Assembly: GCA_003049485.1 (NCBI GenBank)
Contig: PYST01000313.1
Coordinates: 1-45,291, forward strand
Direction: 5' to 3'
DNA length: 45,291 nt
Source of the DNA: Ophioceras dolichostomum
Lineage: Eukaryota > Ascomycota > Sordariomycetes > Magnaporthales > Ophioceraceae
A program made the translations under genes and the position numbers. The notes beneath the pieces were generated by a model. It was given only the letters and a program-made list of their open reading frames with translations, ran no database searches and was not told where the DNA came from. Positions 33,757 to 42,182 of the stretch are shown one piece after another. Within the stretch, counting starts at the first letter, position 1. Each line of letters opens with the position of its first letter.

Positions 33757-36700
33757 ATGTCTGGCCGTAGCGCATACGTGCGGAAGAAGATCACGCAGAC
33801 CGGACCGGGTGGTGGGTCGGGCAGCGGTGGCAGCGGTGGCGGCAGCGAGAAGGGTGGGAGCGGCGCAGCAGGACGGGGCAGGGCGAAATCTTCAGCGGCC
33901 AGCAGCTCCGATGACAACGCCACGATCAGCGAGTTCCCGCTGCCCATCCCGTTGAGCCGGCAGGACACAGGTGTGGGCGTGGCCACGACCAACGCACGAT
34001 TCCTCAAGTTCTCGGAACCCATCCGCGAGAGCGAGGTCCTGGTGGCCGGCTACCCTGGCTACGGCAGCCACAGCGGTGGCAGCCAGAGCGAAGGGAGCAC
34101 AGACGGTCGCAGAGACGCGACTCCCACCCCTCAGTTCAAAGGCCCGCTGCAGGACTTTGCCTACGCCCGCGCCCGCCGGCCGGTGATCAAGACCGAGGAT
34201 GTCTCTGGCATCGAGAAGTCGGGTCTGCGCAGCGTGCTGGACAAGAAGAGTGAGACGGTCCGCCGGGGTATCGCGAAGACATTCACCTTCCGCAAGAAAG
34301 ATAAGCGCGCGGCGGAGGAGGCCGAAGAGGCCGCCGCTGCCGCCCTCGAGTTCCGCCCACAGTCATCTGCAACCGTTAGACCCAACGGCTATCCTTCACG
34401 GTCGCATCAGTCCCCGCCGCCACCGCCTCCTCTGCAGGGAGAGCTCGACTTCGGCTACGACTCGCCATTTGACAACGACGTCGACGTCGACTCCGAGCCG
34501 CCACCGTCGGCGCGGCGGCAGCAGCACCGCTTCCTACATCAGCACCAGCACCGGCCCTGGGAGGCAGACCCCAGCATCGCCAACACAACAGCAGCAGCGC
34601 CACCACCGACCGTCCCGCTGCCGCCCATCAAGCGTTGGATTGGCGGGGGGCGACCCGTCCAGCGCTGGAACAAGCTGCGCAAGGATCCGGAACTATGGGA
34701 TCCCGATGGCGACGTGCTAGTCTTCCTCGGCCACCAGAGCCAACAGCCACGCTTGAATCCGTCGTTCCGACTCTCATCGCACATCATCGAGGCCACGGAA
34801 TCGCGCTACCTTATCATGCTGCTGCGAGAGGGCTCCAACGAGAGGGACATGGGCAGCAGGATGGGAGGCAGAGGCGGAGGCCTTTCGAGGACGGCCATGC
34901 TGCAGCGCCAGGGGTCGTTGTCATCGCACCACGCAGCGCAGCCGCAGCTGCATCACGAGGCACAGTCGCCCGTCTCAGCTTCGGAGGACAGCGAGGCGGA
35001 CCCAGACATCAGCTATGAGCTGTACTTCCCCAGCCCGCCGAACATGACACGCATCGACCAGCTCCGGTACCACATCACGACGCGGAACGTGTTTGCCGTG
35101 ATGTATCATGCGTCGCTGGTAGGCTTGTCGCTGCACCAGACGCTGTCCGACTTGCACGCGCGCCTCGACACGTACATGTCGGGTGACTCGGACAACCTGG
35201 GCGCCATCGTGCAGTATCTCGCCGCACGGGGGCTCGACGACGTGCGCGGCGATGTCGAGGCCGCCGTGTCGCTGCTCGGTTGGGCAGAGTCTCCCGAGGT
35301 GCGCTGGGACGAGGGCTGGCGCGAGGCGTTCCTGCACTGCGCCGGCATGTACGCCCGCGTCGAAGCCTGTGCCGACTTCAAGAGCATCACCCCGATCACC
35401 CGCGCCCTTCTTGAGCGGGCATGCCTCGAGACACAGCTGCGCGTCCAGGCAGCCGAGGAGCGCCTGGCCGAGTTCGCCTATTCCGACATGTGGCCGCCTG
35501 CCGTCGCCACCGCCGCCACGACGAGCGGGCCGGTCGCGCCTAGCCCGGCCAAGGCTGCGGCCGACCGCCTGCAAAGCTTCCTCCTGAGCTACTACAGCCG
35601 CGTCTACGGTTGCTGGCCGCCGCCGCCGCCGCCTCCAATGGCTTTCGCAACCCAACACGAAGGCATGGTCATCCGCGACGCAGCCGTCGACGACATGTGG
35701 CTCACCCGTTCCGTAGCCAAGGCTCTGCAGCGCGACTTCTCCGCCTTGTACGACTACCTTGTCAACCGCGATATCATTTGGGACGGCTCTGAAGCCCGGT
35801 CTGGCCGCAAGTGGATGCTCGTGAGCGAGACGGGCAACCGTGCCTTCGAACCCGACAGCCCCGACCTCCCCATGACCGACATGCTGGTCGAGTTCGACAA
35901 TCGGCTTCGCTTCCCGCACATTCCACATCCCTATCCTCTAGTGCCTGAGTCCATCGCCCCGACCGTCGTGGTCCCGCCTGCGCCCAGTGGTGTTAAGGAG
36001 AAGCTAAGCAAGAAGAACGGCGGCGGCGGCGGCGGCGGGGGGAACAATGCTGCCAGCAACATTCCAACCAGCGGGCGTGCGGCCGCCATGGAGCGCCGCG
36101 TGGCTCTCGCATACAACGAGGCGTCCAACACTTTGCTGTTGGGCTCGGAGTTCATCCAATCGGACTTGATCGATGCCTTCACCAAGTTCGAGAAGGCTGA
36201 CCGTGTGTGCGAGGTCGACCCGTCAACGGCCCGCCGCGGCAGGTGGGTGCTCATCTACGGCGTCCTCCAGACGCTTGCCAGCGTGTCGGTAGACACACCA
36301 AACATGCGCTACTGTCAAGACGTGCCATACCACCTGTCGCCCCGGCTCAAAGGCGCCAAGATGCCACCATGGAAAAGCGCCGGCTCATCCTCGCTCTCGC
36401 AGGAGGCCAGTCACGAACTCTCACATTGCTGGCTCGTCCCGCGAGTGTGGGCTGGCGCCAGCGCCAGCGGTACCGAGAGCGCGGAGTCCGGCGGGTCGGG
36501 CAACACAAGTCCCATGCGCGGCGAGTTTGGGTTCCCCAGACCTCCAACGGCGAGTAGCACGACGCGCAGCCGCAGTTCGAACACGGGTTACCGCGCCTCA
36601 TCCACGGGGCCGGCGAGGTCGGTGCGCTCTGCTGGGTCTGCGGCGCCGAGCCTAGCAAGCTATCCACCTTTCAGTTCGGCTGCGAGCATCGCGTCCGAAA

Positions 36701-37299
36701 GCGACGCGGCTTCGAGCGTGATGACGCCCATGTCCAACTCGTCTCGCAAGGGCAGATCGGGCACCATGAAGAGCATCAACGAGGTTGAGTGGCCCGTCCA
36801 AGGGCAGAGGAGCCGCGAGCAGGAGTTGTTCATGCTCCAGCAACTTCAACAACTGCAACACCAGCAGCACCCGCAACACCCGCAGCACCCACAGCACCTA
36901 CAGCAACATAGGCACCAGCAACAGGTGCCCAGGCACCGAAGCTCCAGTCGCGGCCGCGAGCTGGAACAACTCACGTTGGCGCTGCCACAGTCCGGCACCG
37001 GCGGCTTCCTGGATGACGTCATGGGCGATGCAAAGTCCTACACCACCTCTCCGACTGGGCGGGAGGACGACAACAGCCGTGGAAGTGGCGGCGGCGGCGG
37101 TGACGGAGGTGGAGGCGGAGGGGGAGGCGGCGGGGGTGCCAGCGACAGGGCGGTACTGGGCCGCGGTGGCCCCCGTTCGGCCTCCTCCAGCCGTTCGCGG
37201 GCAGCGATTCACCGGAGGGAAGCCGAGGTGAACCGGTCCCGGCCCATGGTCATCCGGGACTTCGACGATTTGGAGTACCTCAGCAGTCGCGCGCCATGA
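33757..37299 (+). CDS. Large fungal-specific protein, DUF8004-type core, unknown function
   Basis: Single exon, 1180 residues from MSGRSAYVRKKITQ. The frame stays open upstream to an ATG at 33541 (72 codons more), but MSGRSAYVRKK looks like the natural start. Regions in order: Gly/Ser-rich start, a segment ETVRRGIAKTFTFRKKDKR, Pro-rich linker, a core from about residue 289 (IKRWIGGGRPVQRWNKLRKDPELWDPDGDVLVFLG) to about 898 (CWLVPRVW), then a Ser-rich tail with Gln/His repeats (QQLQQLQHQQHPQHP) and a poly-Gly run. The core is alpha-helical in character and shared, as I recall, by uncharacterised Pezizomycotina proteins. No catalytic motif, signal peptide or membrane segment is visible. The ending DFDDLEYLSSRAP seems conserved in style. 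A regulatory or scaffold role is only a guess. Confidence 0.75.
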   Translation: MSGRSAYVRKKITQTGPGGGSGSGGSGGGSEKGGSGAAGRGRAKSSAASSSDDNATISEFPLPIPLSRQDTGVGVATTNARFLKFSEPIRESEVLVAGYPGYGSHSGGSQSEGSTDGRRDATPTPQFKGPLQDFAYARARRPVIKTEDVSGIEKSGLRSVLDKKSETVRRGIAKTFTFRKKDKRAAEEAEEAAAAALEFRPQSSATVRPNGYPSRSHQSPPPPPPLQGELDFGYDSPFDNDVDVDSEPPPSARRQQHRFLHQHQHRPWEADPSIANTTAAAPPPTVPLPPIKRWIGGGRPVQRWNKLRKDPELWDPDGDVLVFLGHQSQQPRLNPSFRLSSHIIEATESRYLIMLLREGSNERDMGSRMGGRGGGLSRTAMLQRQGSLSSHHAAQPQLHHEAQSPVSASEDSEADPDISYELYFPSPPNMTRIDQLRYHITTRNVFAVMYHASLVGLSLHQTLSDLHARLDTYMSGDSDNLGAIVQYLAARGLDDVRGDVEAAVSLLGWAESPEVRWDEGWREAFLHCAGMYARVEACADFKSITPITRALLERACLETQLRVQAAEERLAEFAYSDMWPPAVATAATTSGPVAPSPAKAAADRLQSFLLSYYSRVYGCWPPPPPPPMAFATQHEGMVIRDAAVDDMWLTRSVAKALQRDFSALYDYLVNRDIIWDGSEARSGRKWMLVSETGNRAFEPDSPDLPMTDMLVEFDNRLRFPHIPHPYPLVPESIAPTVVVPPAPSGVKEKLSKKNGGGGGGGGNNAASNIPTSGRAAAMERRVALAYNEASNTLLLGSEFIQSDLIDAFTKFEKADRVCEVDPSTARRGRWVLIYGVLQTLASVSVDTPNMRYCQDVPYHLSPRLKGAKMPPWKSAGSSSLSQEASHELSHCWLVPRVWAGASASGTESAESGGSGNTSPMRGEFGFPRPPTASSTTRSRSSNTGYRASSTGPARSVRSAGSAAPSLASYPPFSSAASIASESDAASSVMTPMSNSSRKGRSGTMKSINEVEWPVQGQRSREQELFMLQQLQQLQHQQHPQHPQHPQHLQQHRHQQQVPRHRSSSRGRELEQLTLALPQSGTGGFLDDVMGDAKSYTTSPTGREDDNSRGSGGGGGDGGGGGGGGGGGASDRAVLGRGGPRSASSSRSRAAIHRREAEVNRSRPMVIRDFDDLEYLSSRAP
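36828..36945 (+). repeat. Coding Gln/His repeat (CAACAn / CACCCGCAG units)
   Basis: Tandem CAGCAC/CACCCGCAG units encode a Gln/His/Pro-rich run in the C-terminal tail of the DUF8004-type protein. A GGCGGAGGTGG-type poly-Gly coding tract follows at about 37087-37140. Confidence 0.85.
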
Positions 37300-38687
37300 T
37301 TAGCTGAGCTGCGAGCCGCCGGATTCCTCCTTGATGCTTGATTGTTCTTCGGCTCCTTGTCTTCGCTCTGATTTCTATTCTCTTCCTGCCTCATACTAGG
37401 TGTCAATATGAGGTGTCGTGCATTTGGGTTCGTCTTCAAGGTGATGTGTGGAGGACGGGAAGGAAGAACCCTTTTTATTGCAGATTAGGATTTCAAATTT
37501 CGGCTTTGGACAGCATGGCAGATTGGAAATGCTCCGTGAACTGGGGGACCTAGGGAAGGTATAGTAGTTTTTATGACATAATTGCGTCCGAACTCGTCTC
37601 GTTTTGTCTCTACGATTCCGAATCCAAAAAGTTCACCCCCAGGTACATGGATGTTTCCACCGACCAGCTGCCAGCACCCGGCACACAAACGGAGAATTCT
37701 TGCTCTACGGGAGTCCCACAATCTCGAGATGAACATGCGACCAACATCGGGAAACCCAGATATTCCTACACTTATATTCAGCATTGCCGGCCAACAGGGG
37801 GCGGATGTTGGCTGGACGTTGGAAAGAGAATCCTCACAACAAAAACTGTTCCCAGTCTCTTTAGCCAGCGCCAACACCGTTGTAATCAACCGTTGACAGG
37901 ACGCGATGGAGGTCAAATTCGGGGAACGATGAAGTGGAGTCAGGTCACCGCTGTCGGGGTGTCAGGGTGCCATCAATCGTCCCAGCCCCCGCCATTTCGC
38001 CATAACGACACGGCGTTGATTCTTCCTCAGAATTTGCCTGCGTTAAACATTCGAAATTCTGCATGTTTGTGCAGACCTACATAAGTTAAGAGTCTCTCTG
38101 TGATTTGGTTCGTGAAGCAGATGCGATTCAGGCAAGACATTCAGATGAAAAGTGCGCCAACTGGAGCTACTGAAAATTTGGTCGTCGACTGCCGGCACCT
38201 CGGGTCCGTCGCCATCCATCACCTGCCTCCATCGAGTCCACCTGCCCAACACCACCGCGGGAGAGGCGCAGATCTCCAGTTGGAGAGGACCCCAACGTCA
38301 TCGTCCTTTTTATAAAGGTCTCCGTTCACAACACCAACAAAAAAAAGTTGGATAGTCATTCTGTCTCGTTCCGAATGCAGTCGAGGTAATTAAAAACCTC
38401 GAACAGACAGCCTCCGGGGCCCTTCCTTGCGCCCTCGAGCCTCAAGTACATCCTCCTGCCCAGTTCCATCCCGCTAGCTCCAGTCTAGCTTGGAAGCTCT
38501 TCTTAGCTCTATTTTTCTCTTGTATATTTTCCCCCGCTCCTCACTTCGTTGCACTACAGCGCGACAACGCCCGATCTCCTGCTTTCCCCCAAAGCAAGCC
38601 ATCCTTGATCGTCCAGCCATTACAACGGCGACACCAATCACTTCAACGATTATTTCAGGGGTCGACATAATCGGATAATAGTTCACA
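37300..38687. other. Intergenic region upstream of the MARVEL-like gene
   Basis: No gene supported; a 143-codon minus-strand frame at 37485-37916 lacks any domain. A TATA box candidate for the next gene is at 38311-38316. Confidence 0.55.
38311..38316 (+). promoter_or_regulatory. TATA box (TATAAA) of the MARVEL-like gene
   Basis: TTTTTATAAAGG lies about 375 bases before the ATG at 38688 and would imply a leader of about 340 bases, CT-rich near its end, as is common for fungal genes. Confidence 0.45.
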
Positions 38688-39517
38688 ATGTTGTTCGCTA
38701 TATTCTTCGCCTCTTGGCGGATTGCGGAGATACTGTCGCTGGTGAGTTTTTTTTTTTTTTTCTTGTTTCTGAATACATCTTTTTTTGTACCGAAGTACGA
38801 AGCCACACTTGCATGCGCACGACGAACACTACCGACGGGACTTACGTGACAAGGGGGAGTGAGAGGAAAGCCAGCGACGAATGACCCAAATCTGGAAGCT
38901 AGAACTCTACCACTAACGTCAATGCCGTTCAGATCATTGTGGTCGGGATGCTCTCGTGGTTCGTCGACGGCAACGTCAAGTCGAACCTGATGACGCCCTC
39001 CTTCATTCTGATCTTGTTCATCGTGTCGGTCCTGGGTCTCGCCTGGGCCATTTTCACGCTGTTCTCGTATCACCGTAGCAGTTCGAATGCGCGCTTCGTG
39101 GGTGTGGTCGACCTGGCCTTCGTCGGCGCCTTCATCGCGGGCGTCTACTATCTGTCCTTCATAGGTCGCACCGACTGCACGCGAATCACTGCCGAAGAGT
39201 ACTTCAGCTATGGCCTGGGCAACTTCCTGCAGGTCTCTGGGCTGGGCGTGCGCGTCGCCACCGACAAGCCGTGTGCCATGCTAAAGGCCAGCTACGCGTT
39301 CGGCATCATGAACACCATCTTCTTCTTCGTCACCGCCATCATGGCCTTGATCCACGGCGGCCACGAAGCGCGCAAGGAAGAGAAGAACAGACGCGCCAGC
39401 CGAGCGTCGAGCCGTCACAGTCACAGCCGCCGTCGAAGCGGCAGCCGTCACAGTCACCATAGTCATCACAGTCACCACAGCCACAGGAGCTCACGCCACG
39501 GCTCATACTATGTGTGA
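38688..39517 (+). CDS. MARVEL-like four-helix membrane protein with His/Ser/Arg tail
   Basis: Model: exons 38688-38741 and 38933-39517 with one 191-base intron that begins GTGAG followed by a run of 15 T; 212 residues. Four hydrophobic segments at about 4-28, 40-62, 75-96 and 137-160 give the M-shaped topology of MARVEL-domain proteins, which organise membrane domains or vesicle traffic. The loop between helices 3 and 4 holds DCTRITAEEYFSYG and a second Cys (DKPCAMLKASYAFG), a pair likely to form a disulfide, as in many fungal members. The C-terminus after residue 165 is cytosolic and highly charged, with EARKEEKNRRASRAS and then SRHSHSRRRS and HSHHSHHSHHSHRS runs. The function within the cell is not determined. 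Confidence 0.87.
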
Positions 39518-40862
39518 GTGGGTGGGTGGTGAAGTGAGTGAGTGAGTGAGCAAGCGAAAGAAATCAAGACAGAAGGAGAGAAGACAGCGAGTGAGCGAGA
39601 GAACGAACGAACGAGCAAGCGAAGCAAGCAAATCGAGCGAACGAGTGGATTCGCTCTCTCAAGTCATCAGCAGGCGGCCTTTAATCACATAGTGGCCACC
39701 GACAATAACGCGGGGATCTAGCGCTGTGGATGAGGCAGGCAATAACTCATGTGTTTCCCTCTGCACGCTCGGATCAGCCGGGACGTGTCTTCCACGACCC
39801 GGAAACAATTCCCCCAACTTGTTCGGCAAATTTCCATCATTCTTCACGACCATTCACGACCATCATGAAGGAATACCCGACCGTATTTGCTGCGTGGGTT
39901 GTTTTTGTTTCGGGGTTCTTTTGGTATCATTTCATGTCAATCTGTGTCCCAGTAAATAATGTTCAAATTTGAACCTCGATAGATTCGTATTTACAAGATG
40001 GCGAGCTCCCATCAAGAGATTGTACTTGTCTGTCCGTCGGTTTCCAGAGCAGGTCACGTGAAGAGGAACCGCGTTGGCTTTAAAAATCGCATGCTCTAGG
40101 CCACCTGGGTATGTGCAAAGAAACACGGCCGTCATGACGGCCCGCGCCGGGGCCCCCGTGATAACCCAGGCCCCAGCCCGGCCCGGCCCTTCCGGCCTCG
40201 CATTGGACCAGCCGATCGGCTGCCACACCGGCTACCCACTATCAAGCGCAGGTCAGAAGTCCACTTCCAGATTCGCAAAATACCATGGAACCGGACCACC
40301 CTAGACGCCGCCGGCAGGCCACTCCGCCTTTCCCACCTGGTCCAACAACGAAAAGACCGTATCCAGATGCGCAAAACCCCGTTCCTATTTAGCTCTTGCG
40401 TCTCTCCTCTCCCTCCTCTTCTCCCTGATGGACGCTGATCTTCATGAATCTAACTCCACGGTGCATGTCTGCATGCTTACGTAGGTAACTTACGTAAGGT
40501 CTATCAGGTCCTGAATTTGCCGGCTGCCGCCGTCAATTGCTTTGGATCATATTGGGGATATTCTGTTGAACCTTAGCCTTCAGATAACAGCAGTAGTTAT
40601 AATCACTAAATCACTCGAGAGCTGACACAACATACCTTTACTCTATGGGGTGATCATGCCAGAAATCCGAGTAGGGAAACAAACCTCTCGTCCCCAACAC
40701 AGGCAGACACGGCGATTATGCGGCCCCTTCAGGACCGGGAGAGAGTCGGCCTTCGTCACCGGCTCATATCCGTTTCTCTCTGATTCTTCAAGCCAGTTCC
40801 GTCTATCCATCTCTGGCGCTGGCCCTCAATGGCGCAGAAGGCCGGAGGCAGCGGGTGCTGGC
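39518..40862. other. Intergenic region with simple repeats, MARVEL gene 3' side
   Basis: Starts with GTGA/GAAC simple repeats (39534-39645) that probably lie in the 3' untranslated region. Two near copies of a TCCAGATKCGCAAAA motif occur at about 40265-40280 and 40361-40376. No gene supported. Confidence 0.5.
39534..39645. repeat. Tandem GTGA, GCGA and GAAC simple repeats
   Basis: Degenerate 4-base repeats (GTGA, then GAAC and GCAA variants) follow the MARVEL-like stop codon and make a strongly purine-rich strand. Confidence 0.8.
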
Positions 40863-41249
40863 TCAACCCCGACGCTGTCGCGACCACCTGGCGAGGCGGA
40901 TTACGGACCCCGAGGAGCGAGACTGTGACGCAGACGATGATTGTGACAGTCTCTTCGCCTTCCGCTTCCACCAGCCCCAACTGAAGGCTCGCTTCCACCC
41001 CGAGCCGTTTTCGTCATCGAAGTCGGCGAAGGACGACCAATTTTGGTTTCCCAGCCGGGCCTGCGCCCTGATCCACTCTGGCGGCGGCGGGATGCTCGGT
41101 GGCTCCGGCCAGTCGGACGATGTCAAGCCGGGCTGCTGGTGACGTGACGAGCGCTGAGATATTGTCTCTTGGGTATCTGGCCGGGCTGTGCTGTTGGTGG
41201 CGGAACTGCCGTCGCTTCTGTGCTTTCGCTGTCGGAGAGATATCGTCAT
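40863..41249 (-). CDS. Possible small basic, Trp-rich protein (weak call)
   Basis: Open frame of 128 residues from MTISLRQRKHRS to a TGA at 40863. It has an unusual but ordered composition: SIPPPPEWIRAQARLG, NWSSFADFDDENGSGWKRAF, SWGWWKRKAKR and then a Ser-rich, Arg-rich end. Seven tryptophans in the last 75 residues and clear charge blocks are unlike the random frames around it. The region is more GC-rich than its flanks, but frames on the other strand are also open, so this could be a shadow of nothing. I do not recognise a family, and upstream exons are possible. No operon or regulatory context helps. Confidence 0.35.
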   Translation of the reverse strand: MTISLRQRKHRSDGSSATNSTARPDTQETISQRSSRHQQPGLTSSDWPEPPSIPPPPEWIRAQARLGNQNWSSFADFDDENGSGWKRAFSWGWWKRKAKRLSQSSSASQSRSSGSVIRLARWSRQRRG

Positions 41250-42182
41250 TGTGACCTTCGGGCTCGTGGGTGAGGGAATAGACCACACAGCTGGCTATGG
41301 ATGCGATCTTTAATCTGTTTGAGGGGATTTGATTCGCGGTCGGTCTCGGAGGCCGAGGCAAAAACGATTGGGTACGATGATGTTCAGTGTCAGGTTGGCG
41401 TCACCCAGCGGCATCGCTTGGCGGCGCCTTAAATGTGATAGGCACGACAGATCAGGTGGCATTCGGTGCGTTGTGACTTGAAGGACGTGGATGTGACTGA
41501 GAGAGCTTTCCGCATCGAATAGATTGTAGCGTTGTTTGCCGACGTCCTAACAACTAAGAATACGCAACCCTGACGTGGGCAGAAGGGAATTGGTAACGTC
41601 TCCGTGAGTTTGACGACGAGTTCTCCCACAGGAAAGTGAGAGCACTTGGCGACTTAAATAAACGTACGCGAAATGTGAGGTGTAACGGCCTCACCTCTGA
41701 TCTTTTGGGAAGGCGCGTGGTTGGAGTGGAAACGTAGGGTACTCGAAAGTAGTCATATCAGGATCTGCTGTTGATCACTCTCTCATGCCGTGCTCGCCAA
41801 CTACCTACCTGATACCTTAGGTCCCTGCATAAACCGCAAACTAATGCGTCTCATTTCTGGAGAACGTCGACGAGGCACAGCTGTTTGCTATCTCCAGCAG
41901 GATGCAGTCGCCTAAGTTTACAAACAGGGATAACACCACTGATTTCGAGCGACAGCAGCGGTTCAACGGGTGCACAAGAAAAAGGAGAAAGAGGATGCAC
42001 AGTTTGAGAGGTGCTGCACTGCAATATGGGTTCCCGTGGATGACGGAGCACAGGGATGGGGCCTTTTCGGGGGTCTGGACACGCACCAGTAGCTTTAGAC
42101 AGACCAGCGAGTGTCGTCCACGGCCAAAGTCTAGCCTCAGGATCTAGAGTAACTTCCAATGGAATGTCAGGGCATATTTCCA
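41250..42182. other. Intergenic region, DUF3716 gene 3' side
   Basis: AT-richer spacer with a CTACCTACCT motif near 41800. Short frames without family resemblance; nothing else seen. Confidence 0.5.

Noticed and set aside
34975..35928. 317-codon minus-strand frame within the DUF8004-type gene
   Set aside because: Antisense shadow; its translation is low-complexity and the plus strand gives an ordered core.
37485..37916. 143-codon minus-strand frame
   Set aside because: Composition is not gene-like and no motif is recognisable; it lies where the leader or promoter of the next gene is expected.
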